A stretch of 64,000 bases of DNA from contig JAJUPC010000037.1 in the NCBI GenBank assembly GCA_023614405.1, positions 1,240,001-1,304,000 on the forward strand, in the 5' to 3' direction. Shown piece by piece: positions 24,118 through 34,769 of the stretch (positions are counted from its first letter, which is position 1; the number at the start of each line of letters is the position of its first letter). This stretch comes from Avena insularis (lineage: Eukaryota; Streptophyta; Magnoliopsida; Poales; Poaceae). A model generated the notes under the pieces. That model was not told the origin of the DNA, ran no database searches, and saw nothing but the letters and a program-made list of their open reading frames with translations. The position numbers were made by a program, and so were the translations under genes.

Positions 24118-24941
24118 TGTCGTGGTGGTGTCACGGCAGATGCCATGGATAGGCTAAAGGTGGGGACTAATATGCGCTAGGGGAATCCAGGGAGGGATAG
24201 TAGAGTGATTCTCTACACAGAAGCTTTGTATTGATATTCAATCTCCGAGATTACAAGTGCTCCTTGAGCTGTATTGACAAGAGGAGGAAGAAGAAACTCT
24301 CTTACTCTTGCCTTCTATCTAGCCCAAGAACCCTAGGTCCACTAGTGCTCGTCCAACTAGAATTCTCGCAACTCTGTATCAGAAAAAACCCAACCCCCTT
24401 ACCAGAACCCTAACCCCCCCTTATATAGAGGTGGTTCGGTCCTGGCCTAGGGCATACGTGGAGGCATATTCCTAAGAATATGCCCCCTCCCAAAGTAGTA
24501 ACCCGACAGGGGTGCTTTTCCCCCGCGTCACACTTGCTTTAGCGACGTAGCCTCTGCGGCGCCCGCGTCAGCCGACGTGAGCATTGTCACCCTTGTCGGC
24601 CATGATCCTGTGGTCCTGCCCTTGCTTTATTCGCTCATCTAGTATGCACCGGACCTTCTTTTTTGACCAGAGAGATTCCTTCCTTCTCCTAGAAGCCAAG
24701 CGAGGATTCGGATCACAGTTGATCCGGCCACACCTGTTCCTGCATATAAGCTAGACATGCATTTCCGACTTACTCCTTAAGTCAGACGAGACAATGTTAG
24801 GCGACCCCCCTGGTCCGGGTTACTCCGTGATCCGGCCTGCCTTGAGGTGACTCGGCTAGCATCTGCTTTGACCTTGCCGAACCTCGGCTAACTCGGCCCT
24901 TATACCCCGGAGTGACCCTACCCGGGGTTATCCCCCCAACA
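24118..24941 (-). repeat. Tat gypsy 5' LTR
   Basis: On the minus strand the LTR opens TGTTGGGGGGATAACCCC at 24941 and closes with CACCACGACA at 24118, giving 824 bp. A TATA box (minus strand CTATATAAGG) lies at about 24420-24429, a sensible place for the U3/R boundary. The five bases outside it are TGCGC, inside a gypsy A LTR. The 3' LTR is absent from the window. Confidence 0.8.
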
Positions 24942-25605
24942 TGCGCATGTAGCCGTCGACCATGAACGGTAGTTTGCAATCTACTAATTTCCAATGGAAT
25001 AACATATCACACTCAATTGCAGTAGTATAATTCGATCACAGGGTAATTCTAGAGGTTCTAATAAGAAACAACTCCAAAATAGTTTTAACATGGTCTAACC
25101 CTAATTTTGACGGCTATGGAGGTTTATATGAGGGTTGGGGCATGCTTCCCTCTAATCGGGCCTAAAAATAGCCATAACTTGGCCCAAATTGACTCGATTC
25201 TACTCAGACTGATAGATACCGACCCATAGATGGGTTCGGCCTACTTGACGCGCAGGCCATATGTCGTGGTGCACATCAAACGTTTCATGGCGCACCACAT
25301 ATCTCTCTTGATCATGCCTGCTCTCCTTATTGCCTCCTAGTGCGTCTTCCATCTCTCAGTCGCCTTCCTCCCTCTCCTCCCGCTGGCGCTAGTCCAATAG
25401 ATGCCAAATCTAGTCAAACAATAACACAATGATTTAGGTAGTATAAAGCTCTTATAAATCAAAGTATCATGTCCAACTAGGAATGAATTCACCTTGTGAT
25501 ATTTTTCAATGAGGCTTAATATTTCCTTCCAACTAAGACAACTAAAATCATCATATTCATAGAATATATCCTCATCACTCTCCAACCATTTGCCCTATCA
25601 AGTGG
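24942..25605 (-). mobile_element. Gypsy A LTR and polyprotein tail, truncated by the Tat insertion
   Basis: This stretch closely matches 5124-5750 in the same orientation. It carries the gypsy A LTR (24942 to about 25416) and then the tail frame ending SFILPKSLCYCLTRFGIY and EDIFYEYDD. The LTR's last part, present in the 5.0-kb copy as the block containing CACGCTCTTGCACACG, is missing here because the Tat LTR begins exactly at that point. The segment ends at the Athila-group element's left duplication. Confidence 0.7.
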
Positions 25606-25610
25606 ATGAA
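25606..25610. repeat. Target-site duplication ATGAA, left
   Basis: ATGAA immediately precedes the LTR at 25611 and is repeated exactly at 36168-36172, directly after the distal LTR. Confidence 0.85.
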
Positions 25611-27012
25611 TGATACATTGCAAATGTATCTATAATTTTTTATGTTCCATTCTTGGTTTTATCTACTTTCTTGTGTTTTGTTCCAACTTTGGAGTAGTTT
25701 TCATATGATTTCTTGGAGTAACCTATTAACAAGAGCCATAGTGCCACTTGCCTGTTTTCTGCTGTTTTTGGTTCCAGAAAGTCAGAAAATGAATATTCTC
25801 GGAATTGGACGGGACAAAAGCCAAAGTTACTATTTTCCCTGAAGACTCACGGAGCCAGAAGGAGAGTCGGAGAGGGGCCACAGGGTGGCCACACCCTCCC
25901 TTGGCGCGGGCCAGCCCAGGCCATGCCAGGGCATGGTGTGGCCCCCCTGGCCGGCCACCGACCTTGCCTCCTTCGCCTGTAAGAGCCTCCCGATACCAAA
26001 ACCCTAAATAGTCAATCAGAAATCCATGAAAAGTTCCGCAGCGCCGCCGCCACCGAAGGGGAGATTCGGGGGACAGAAAGTCTCTGCTCCGGCACCCTGT
26101 CCGGACGGGGAAGTGCCCCCAGAGCCATCTCCATCGATCTCCACCACCATATCCATCACCATTGCTGATTCCCATGATGATGAGGGAGTAATTCTTCCTC
26201 GAGGCTAACGGTTCTACCGGTAGCTATGTGTTCATCTCTCTCTCTATGCATGATCCTATTGAGATCATGAGCTTCTAATCTATAGATCTACCTTGCTACT
26301 CAAGTGCTTTAATAGATCTCTGCTCTCCCCATGTGTGTGAAGTTGACAGTGTGCACACCATGGTGGCACTTAGGCTAGAGGTTACAAATACTTGTTATGA
26401 GTTATATTTGGAGTTGGATGTCTTTATGAAATTGTGGTGTTTGTTGGACCCATCTAGTGCTCAAGGTGTCAGTGTGGGGTTATCTAGATGGGAAAGACTT
26501 ACTTTGAGGTGTGCTGTTATAGCCCTACCATCGATTAGAGTGTTCAATCGGAGAGTAGTTAAGAGTAGTATCATAAAGAGAAGATATTTATATGAGAGTG
26601 TTCACTAGTGAAAGTATGATCCCTAGGCCTTGTTTCTAAGCATTGAAACATCGTTTGCTATTAGATTTGTTACATGTTTGCTTGCTTCCATCTTTATTTC
26701 AGTTTGCCTTTAGTCTCTTCCACGCCATCAAGCTATTTTCTGGTACCGTTGTCTTATATCCATACCACTTGTATTTCACTATCTCTTCGACGAACTAGTG
26801 CACCTATACACCTGGCAAGTGTATTGGGGACACAAGAGACTTCTTGTATCTTAATTGCAGGGTTGCTTGAGAGGGGATACCTTTGACCACTTCCTCCCTG
26901 AGTTCGATAAACCTTGGGTGATCCACTTAAGGGAAAACTTGCTGCTGTTCTACAAACCTCTGCACTTGGAGGCCCAACAACTGTCTACAAGAATAGAAGT
27001 GCGTAGACATCA
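25611..27012 (+). repeat. Athila-group 5' LTR
   Basis: It starts TGATACATTGCAAATGTATC, ends GTAGACATCA and is 1402 bp long. A TATA-like CTATAAGAGCC-type box is clear in the sister LTR near 35140; here the same place reads CCTGTAAGAGCC. An internal block at 26727-26752 resembles the LTR/primer-site junction (see findings). Confidence 0.88.
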
Positions 27013-27022
27013 AGCTATTTTC

Positions 27023-27040
27023 TGGCGCCGTTGCCGGGGA
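27023..27040 (+). other. Primer-binding site, tRNA-Asp type
   Basis: TGGCGCCGTTGCCGGGGA is the complement of the 3' end of tRNA-Asp as used by Athila-group elements. It lies ten bases from the LTR. A second, slightly altered copy lies at 27110-27127. Confidence 0.8.
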
Positions 27041-27109
27041 GGTAAGGTAAAAGGTATTCACACCGGAGGATTAAAGAAGAAGAACCTCCCACGGCAAACG
27101 CCTATTTTC

Positions 27110-27127
27110 TGGCACCGTTGCCGGGGA
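27110..27127 (+). repeat. Second primer-binding-site-like copy
   Basis: TGGCACCGTTGCCGGGGA differs from the first site by one base and lies 87 bp downstream. About 55 bp of context is duplicated with it. A perfect 13-bp inverted repeat (27058-27070 and 27150-27162, TCACACCGGAGGA) brackets the second copy. Confidence 0.75.
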
Positions 27128-27285
27128 GGTAAGGTAGAAGGTACTCACATCCTCCGGTGTGAGTGCTCGAAGTTATTTACTTAAGATTCTGCAATTTTGT
27201 CTTTTTGTTTCTTGTTTTCACTAGTTAGGCTTAATGGAAAAAAAATAGAGAGCTTTATAGTATTTATCTTGAGTTAGGACATGAA

Positions 27286-28029
27286 GTGTTTGAAGAGAAA
27301 ATTAAAAAACCCGTGGAACTTTATTTGCATGCTAATAGCAATGTTGTTAGTATGAATTCTTTGGACACCATTATTGCTAATGCTATGGAAAAGTCTATGC
27401 TTGGGGAATTTAGTTTTTATGAAAATGATCTTTTTAGTTCCCTAGCTTTGGAAGATAGCTATTCTATTGCTTATGATGGTACCAAACCTCCAATATATGA
27501 TGATTACAATGATGAATATGATATTTTCAGTCCACCTACTATTGAGGAGGAAATTAATTATGATTACAATACGCCTCCTATATTTGATGATTATGGTGAT
27601 GAAAATAATAATGATAACTATTTTGTTGAATTTGCTCCCACTACAATCAATAAGAATGACTATGCTTATGTGGAGACTATTAATTCTTTTAAGCATGTGG
27701 CTCATGATAAGAATGTTTTATGTGATAGTTATATTGTTAATTTTATTCATGATGCTACTGAAAGTTATTATGACAGAGGGAAACATGGTTTTATGCATCT
27801 CAATAATATTAAGTTTCCCCTCTTTATGTTGAAAGTCTTGAAGTTGCACTTGTTTTGCTTTACTATGCTTGTTGCTTTGTGCTTTCATGACTTCTTTATT
27901 TACAAGATTCCTATGCATAGGAAATGGGTTAGACTTAAATGCGTTTTGAATTTTCTTCTTGATGCTCTCTTTTACTTCAATTCATATTTCTTGTGTGAGC
28001 ATCTTCTCAAACTATCAAGCCTAACTTAA
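27286..28029 (+). CDS. Athila-group element ORF, acidic Asp/Tyr-rich N-terminus and hydrophobic C-terminus
   Basis: An uninterrupted 247-codon frame lies about 270 bp after the LTR, in the position of gag. The N-terminal 170 residues are acidic and Asp/Tyr/Asn-rich, with repeated blocks such as PPIYDDYNDEYDIFSPP and PPIFDDYGDENNND. The C-terminal third has hydrophobic segments (KLHLFCFTMLVALCFHDFF). I recognise this type of protein as common in non-autonomous Triticeae gypsy elements, but I know of no assigned function. There is no capsid motif or zinc knuckle. The open frame, compared with decayed surroundings, suggests recent selection or a recent origin. No signal peptide is apparent. Confidence 0.5.
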   Translation: MFEEKIKKPVELYLHANSNVVSMNSLDTIIANAMEKSMLGEFSFYENDLFSSLALEDSYSIAYDGTKPPIYDDYNDEYDIFSPPTIEEEINYDYNTPPIFDDYGDENNNDNYFVEFAPTTINKNDYAYVETINSFKHVAHDKNVLCDSYIVNFIHDATESYYDRGKHGFMHLNNIKFPLFMLKVLKLHLFCFTMLVALCFHDFFIYKIPMHRKWVRLKCVLNFLLDALFYFNSYFLCEHLLKLSSLT

Positions 28030-29999
28030 AGGCGTTAAAGAAAAGTACTTATTGGGAGATAACCCAAAAGTTTTAGATGAGTCTTGGAAGTTATTACTTC
28101 AGTAATAACCGCTCCTTATCCTTTTTATTTGCTTTTTGTGCCAAGAGTAACCTCTAATGAGAGAGAAGTAATGATTGGGAAAGTTGCTGTCCCGAAACAG
28201 ATTTCTGTGCTTCACCGTAAAAATTCGTGTAAAATCTCTGAACGTCCTTTTAAGGCGTGAATTTTTGCGCTTCTGCCACAGGTTGTTATCTAACTTTCGT
28301 TAGTTCAACATTTTTCGATTTGAGCAACATAAGGTCTTCGAAAAAATTGGTTTTTACCTGCTGGTCTGTTTTGACAGATTTCTGCCATTATTTGCATTTG
28401 CTTCTTGTTGGTTCCTTTTTGAGTTCTTTTGGGGAATTGAGCTTTTTGAGGGAAGTGCTACAGTAGCTAGTGTTTTAATGGAATTTTTATTGGAGTTGGA
28501 ACTGAACCCAAAGACCTATTATCTTGAGTGTACTAATGTTACTAATAAGATTGTGTGAAGTTTTGTATGAAGGAAAAATTTCAGGTGTATGGAAGTAATG
28601 AGTAATGAGATGAAGGATGGACTAAAGCTCAAGCTTGGGGATGCCATGCGTGTCACCCCAAGAAATATCCAAGAAGTACAAGCGTCAAAGCTTGGGGATG
28701 CCCAAGGCATCCCCTTCTTCATCAATAAAAATCCCAGGTTTCTTCCAAACACTTCATTTTTATTGTTTCATGCACAGTTGTGTTGTTTTTGGAGCATCTT
28801 CTTCTTCGTTTTGGTTTTTCGTTTGCTTTTGTTTGCTTAGTTTTCTGAATAAATTGTTTGGACCCCCTCTTTAATACATTGGTTTTCAAATAGTTTGGTT
28901 TGGTTTGGAAAAGAGTAGGAAAGCTCATGCTTAAGTGCTAAAAAGAGCTTGTTTTTTACTGTGGCCTATGCTTTGTCATGCCATGATTGATATTGTTTTG
29001 GCTTTATGCTTAGTATTCTTTGCTGTAGCATGACTTGTTATAAACAATTGAGATTTCTTAATGTTCCTTGGATGAATCATGCATTGTTTTAGCATATCAA
29101 AGCATAGTATAGTGGTATTCTCCTTTGGTGGTTTATTTGGGTTGACTTGGCGCATGCTCACACCATGTTATGACTATCTCAAGTCACCATAGCCTTTATG
29201 ATCCTTTAGTTTTCAACGTGTAGTATCACTTTATGCTTTGATCAATGATGTTTTGTCGCTCTGCATGATTATGGCCATTATTGCTCTCTTAGTTTGTCGC
29301 TCCCAGTCTTTTGCTAGCCTCCGCAACCAAGTATGAGTACCACTCATGCATCCAACTCCCTAAACCAAGTTATTCCAAAGAGTCCACCATACCTACCTAC
29401 TAGCATATGCTATTCCAAGTATATTCATGCTTTTGTTTACCTTCCAAATTAAACTTGTTATGAGAAAACTATTGATTAAAGCTCTCATGAACTTGATGGC
29501 ACACTTTACTTTTCTTGCCCTTAATAAACTTGAACCATTGTGTCGACTATGTTGTATATGTTTGTACTTATTTTTTGGGAATTAGCAGAACCATGCTGTC
29601 ATGGGGAACGCTTTCAACATTGCACGGGTACTTGTACCTAGTTGATATCATGCTCTTTTGTATATGGATGTCGTCGGTGAAATGAAATGGGAGCTTGTAA
29701 GTCCATGGAGTTATGTATATGTGTTAGAGAAACGCTTGGGCCGTTGGTCTAATCCATGCTAACATGGTGGAAACCTGCAGCGTAACCATAATGAGCTGTC
29801 TATGAAGCATTCTTCTTATAAAAAAAGAGTCCTATATTGAGAAAAAAATAGAAAAGAGAAAAAAAAGAGATTATGAAAAGAGGAAAGAGAGAAAAAAGCA
29901 CCATATTCCCATGGTAAATAAGAAGATTATTGAGATGCTCGTTGTCTGCTTGCCTTGTCATTTTGATATGGGGATTCTTCCGTATCATCGGGCAAGGGG
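28030..29999. other. Athila-group element internal, no coding signal
   Basis: This stretch is AT-rich and non-coding. AGCTTGGGGATG, the same motif that precedes the 3' LTR, occurs at about 28633 and 28689. A purine-rich low-complexity tract lies at 29818-29900. No polymerase or integrase motif is readable in any frame. Confidence 0.5.
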
Positions 30000-30004
30000 T
30001 ACCC
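30000..30004. repeat. Target-site duplication TACCC, left
   Basis: TACCC precedes the solo LTR and is repeated exactly at 33988-33992. Confidence 0.85.
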
Positions 30005-33000
30005 TGTAGCACCCCACTAAAACCACTACTAGAAAATCGCTATGTTTTTGTGCATTGCATCATCATGACCGCATGCTCATGTCATCATGCCACATTGCAT
30101 TTGAGCATCGTCATCATCATGCATCTGTTTGCCTAAAACTATTTTCCAAAAGCCTATCTTTGTTTTCTAATTGTCCCCTCTTTTATTTAAAATCAAAACC
30201 CCGGTCTTTTCCAGATATTTTGTTTGTCTAAACGATATTTGCAAATATGTTTAAATAAAAATAAATAAATAAAACTATTTTCTACCGGGGAGGCAGCCCA
30301 GCCGTTTAGGCCAGGCCACCTACTACCCATCAAGCCCGGCCCAAGCCCACCACCACCTAATCCTAAAGCAGCAGAAACCCTAACCCTAGCTATCCCTGCC
30401 GCCACCCCACTCCACACTCACACGCCCCGCTGCTACCAACTTCACGCACCCACCCCGCGATAGAGCCGCCCTGGCCCCACCCCGTCTCACTGCCCACGCC
30501 CCTCTTCTTCCCGTCCCCGATTCACACACCCTGGCCCCACCCCACCAACTGTGTGGCCTGCACGCGTATTCGCCAACCACCACACATCACACCCCGTCCC
30601 CGCGATCGATCCCCACCTCAGCGCCCCGCCGCCGTCGCTCGTACTCACCCCACCTTCCTCGAGCGGAGCTCGCTGCCTGCGAAAGCTCGGCCCTGCCGTT
30701 CGCGAACAGGCCTCACCGATTTTTCCCTCGAGGCGTGTTTGCCTCCATGCCCTGCTCTGTCTCGGCCATCACCATCTCTGCCATCTCCCTTCCGCGTCCT
30801 CCGGCCACCCGCGCGAGCCAGGACCTCGCCCGCTGCTGAGCCTCGTCGTCCTCCCCACCTCTGCTAGCTGCGGTCGTGGCCGCCCGTCTCTGCGTCCTTG
30901 GCCCTGCAGCGCCGCTGCTGCCAGCGAACCCCTGCGCATGTCGTCCTCTTCCTCCCCGAGGCCGCCCTCCGCCCCTCTGCGCGTCTCCAACCAGGAGTCT
31001 GTCACCGCCTGGTTCTCCTCCATCTGCTGCATCGAGATGCGCTGCCGCCTGCGGCCCGTGCTTGCCCCTCCTCGTCGCCGAGCCTCCCTGTCCTGCGCGT
31101 GGCCTCCTCCGCTCGCCGTCAACCGTCTCCGTGTTGGTGCCTCCTCTGTAGCCGCCTTCCGTGTCAAGCTAATGTTGCCGTGTTGCTCGTCGCCCCCACA
31201 TCAAGCCCCTGTGAGCACGATGACCTCCAGTAGTGCCTCTGACAATGGCTACCGTCATTGATTCAACACTAAGACGTTCCCCTGTAGTGCGTGCTACTAA
31301 TGTGCTGCTACTCTATGCTGAGACCAAAAGAGACAGTGGAGTTGCATCTGTGTATTTTGTGATAAGTCGTTTTCGAATATCTGCTAGAGGATGAACTGAT
31401 GTGGTGGTGGCATGGTGAATGCGCAACCCACAGCAAGAACTTCAGAGCACATCCACACAAAAAAATCGACAAGCTTGACAAAATCATTGAATGTTGTGGA
31501 TCGCACCATGTCCGACCTCAACCACCCGCGGCACATTCCAAGACCTTTGGCACGGAACACCAAGTTCTTCGTCTCGGACCCAAAGAACCGATCCCGCAGC
31601 CCCCGGAGCCCAAGATCGTCGAACCCTAATGTGATCCCTTTTCCGAGACCTTTCTATTTTTATAATATATGACATCTATATTGTTGCATATTAAATTGCT
31701 CATGCTCACATACATATTCATTTGTTTGGGGGTATTTAGTCGATTCACCTCATAAACTAAATAGAGAGACCATATGCGGGCTATTCTAGTCTTATATTGG
31801 CTCCATTTAAATTTGTGTAGCGAACCGATGCCATGTTTTTGCCCTATTAAGACAACATTTAAATTGCGGGTACCTAAACAACTTGAACCATTTAATTAAT
31901 TGTCGGGACCCTGGTTCCACTTAATATTGCCAAGTCGCATCGCATCTTTGCCATGTCATGCATCATACATGCATCATGCCGGATCTTTTGCCGTAGTATT
32001 AAATAGTGCTTTCGGTGTTTCTTTTAGTGTTTGCTTCTTCACGGATTAAGACGTTGAGTGGATGCGAGTATCGACTAGTCCTTCAGATAATGAATCTTCG
32101 ACAGTGTTTCCCAGGCGAGCATTCTCCCCCTTTCTACCTATTTTGCATTTATAGTCTTTACTTCCTCCTATTGATCTATTGCTACCCGTATTGCGATGCT
32201 TTAGTTTCCGTGCACCATTTATATACCTTGTAGCCTCTATATTGCCATGGACACATCCTATTGCCTATTGTTTGGTAGAGAGATGGTCTTGCGAGTCGTA
32301 GTCGCTTGTTCAGGTGCGATCCCGTGTCGTGAAGTACCACACAGTTGTTGGAATGTTGTCATATGCTTTACGGTGGAGAGGATCATGACTTTAAATACAA
32401 CTATTAAACTGTTGGGATAACTAATGAAAGAGGCACCAGTGGGCAATATATGCTATTTGGTTTTTCATGTCCACTTGTGTCCCGTAGGCCTCGCGTACTT
32501 GATACCTGTTCCTTGATTATTCGCACTATCCACATCCGGGAGACCCTATGGATCCCCCTTAGCCAGAGCTTGATTCATTCTTATTTCTTGGGGCCACAAA
32601 GTAGTCTGGGGCTTTATTACTATCCTGTATTTATGCCATGCTTTACTACTTTATTTACAATTGTGCGTGGAGCACCTGTACTGTTTTGGAACATGGAATG
32701 TTTTCGCGGTATCGACAAGCTAGTCACACTTTTGGGTTCCCAATCGCATGACCATTGACACAAACCACAGGTCTGTCTCGAGCCAACAACCGTTGGGTAG
32801 CTTAGTGGGGTGGCCCCCTGAAATGATTTATGAATCCTATGATTGCTTTGCCGTGAAAGCCTCGTTGGGTTTTGATTTGGTTTTTCTGAGGTTGATCGTG
32901 TGTGTGTTGGTATTTGTGCACCCCTGCAGGGTAAATCTTTCTGAAAGCCGTGTCCGCGGTTATGGACGACTTGGAGCACAGTATCTCGATCATAGACAAG

Positions 33001-33987
33001 CATAACTAAAGTAGTGCTATAAATTTGACTTAATATGTGACTAGTAATTAGCTTCACTATAATGGAGTGGATAATAAAAGTGCCAACAACTGGTGGAACT
33101 GGGGTGTATCGTGTCATGTTATACCTGCCTAGTAAGTATCACAACTCCAATGGAATGAAATAAAAGTGTCAACAACTGCTGGGTTTGGGATGTCACATGC
33201 TAATTGTATTTGACTAGTAAGTACTGCAACTACAACTGAATGGTTAACTAAAACTGCCCACTACTTATGCTATCAAGATAACTCATGCTATCTATATCTG
33301 ACTAGTAAGTGCTTCAACTATAATAGAATGAATAAAACTGCCAACTGTGTGAGTTCCTCGGTTTGACTTCCTCGTTTGGTCTCGAGGGGGAATACCAAGA
33401 TGGGTATGATTGGTGGTTTTATAAGGTTGGTTCCGGATAGGTCTTTCTTATCCCTCTCTAATAGCCAACAGATGTATCGAGTCTCTATAGGTTGTTTAGT
33501 GCATGCTTCACTGCCGCTTCACTCCACCATACCTATGTAGGCGAGAGCCGCCGAATTCTAGCCTCGCTGTCTTGGCCTCAAGATCGACGCCTCTTTTTCC
33601 TTTGCCCTTTGTCGGCACCCCTTTTGTTTTAGCAGGTTTGAGATCGACGTCGTTAGCAGGGTTACCCTTCCGGCTTGGCCTGGGCAGGGTTATGGACGCC
33701 ATTGGTTATTCTTCAGGGCTCTTAGTCCCATTCGCATCTTGTTCGTAGTCGGACGCTCTATCGTTTTCAAGGTGATTTGGATCTTTGTATAGTATATCTG
33801 TATTCTTGACTCATGGAATCGTTGTTGTATATATATGTTCTGTGGGTTCCATCGTTGACTAATGTGTAATGGTATTACTTCGTTCTCCACCCGCACGCAA
33901 GTGCCTGGTGGGCGTCCTTGAATCGTTTCTATGCGGGTTTGGCGGGAAGCGCTAAAACTTGCATAGGGCCGTTTCGAGGGTGTTACA
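30005..33987. mobile_element. Del/Tekay-like giant solo LTR (3983 bp)
   Basis: The segment begins TGTAGCACCCC and ends GAGGGTGTTACA, imperfect inverted ends typical of Del/Tekay chromovirus LTRs (TGTAACACCC...GGGTGTTACA). Exact 5-bp flanks match integrase-made duplications. No internal second copy of these ends, no primer-binding site and no gag-pol remnant are seen, so it is best read as a solo LTR left by recombination between two LTRs. It contains a GC-rich block (30290-31250) with AAACCCTAACCCTAGC and a decayed minisatellite (33020-33350). Orientation cannot be fixed from the ends alone. Confidence 0.7.
33020..33350. repeat. Decayed tandem repeat in the solo LTR, about four copies
   Basis: The pattern GACTAGTAAGT, then TTCAACTATAATGGAATG, then ATAAAACTGCCAACAACTG recurs with changes at roughly 80-100-bp spacing (near 33030, 33130, 33210, 33300). 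Each copy has drifted by substitutions and small indels. Confidence 0.6.
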
Positions 33988-33992
33988 TACCC
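33988..33992. repeat. Target-site duplication TACCC, right
   Basis: TACCC directly follows the GTGTTACA end of the solo LTR and matches the left copy. Confidence 0.85.
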
Positions 33993-34769
33993 CGTTGGCG
34001 GTTCTCTATGATACACATGTACTTACAATGACAAGACCTTACCGGTTACTAAATTTGAGTAGCATGAGGAGCGGCCCTCGTATTCAAGGGACATGAGATT
34101 TCTAACTTATACTTCGTCAAGCATGTACACCATAGTTTGTTCACTTTAACCTTAATCACTTCAAGATGCTTATGATAGGGGCAATGAGAGCTGAAAGCTA
34201 AAAAGTACCATAATTTTTGGAACCTCTTTATGAGACTTGAATCCCTGCTTCCTTCTATGAAGGCCTTTCTTCCACCATTATATTGAGTCTCCACCTTCTA
34301 CCTTTATGCACTTACTTTGAGAGCATAGTGGCCATTCTTAGTTCTATGTGCATTGTCCCAAGACTTGTTGATTGATGCATAACTTTGATATTGCTTGTTC
34401 TTAAACGATTTGTATCTAGTCACTCTTATGAACTTTGAAGGTTTCCTATGCATTTATATTTGCTACTCTATGAGGGACAAGCTGAATACTATTATGCTAT
34501 GTTTTCTTTATGTGAAACAAACAAACGTCTTGCAAAGCATTGTTATTCATGAATCTTTTGTTTGTGCCTTTTCATGTTGCAACATAGTTTCTTTGTCTTA
34601 TTGCTAGAACTTTGTATTTCATGCTATATTGAAGTACTATGATCCCAGCTTTGAATGTCTTAGAAATACTTTGATCAAGTTTATGATGGTGCATGTCACC
34701 TCAAAAATTATTCTTTCTTTTTATCACTTACCTACTCGAGGATGAGCAAGGAGTTAAGCTTGGGGATGT
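33993..34769. other. Athila-group element, 3' internal segment and purine tract
   Basis: This non-coding internal sequence resumes after the nested LTR. It ends in AAGCTTGGGGATG (about 34757-34768) immediately before the 3' LTR, which fits the plus-strand priming purine tract. Confidence 0.55.

Noticed and set aside
27442..27832. Frames overlapping the Asp/Tyr-rich Athila-group ORF in other phases
   Set aside because: Repetitive AT-rich codons open neighbouring frames. The 247-codon frame is the longest and sits in the gag position.
30370..30395. Telomere-like CCCTAA motifs
   Set aside because: Only one or two copies are present, of a kind common in plant 5' leaders and LTRs, not a telomeric array.
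30551..31261. A 236-codon Pro/Ser/Arg-rich frame in the GC-rich block
   Set aside because: Overlapping frames of similar length exist in other phases and on the opposite strand. Composition alone explains them, and the block lies inside a solo LTR.
30005..33987. Reading TGTAGCACCC...GGGTGTTACA as terminal inverted repeats of a DNA transposon
   Set aside because: The 5-bp duplication, TG...CA ends and known Del/Tekay LTR ends fit a solo LTR better, and no transposase is present.
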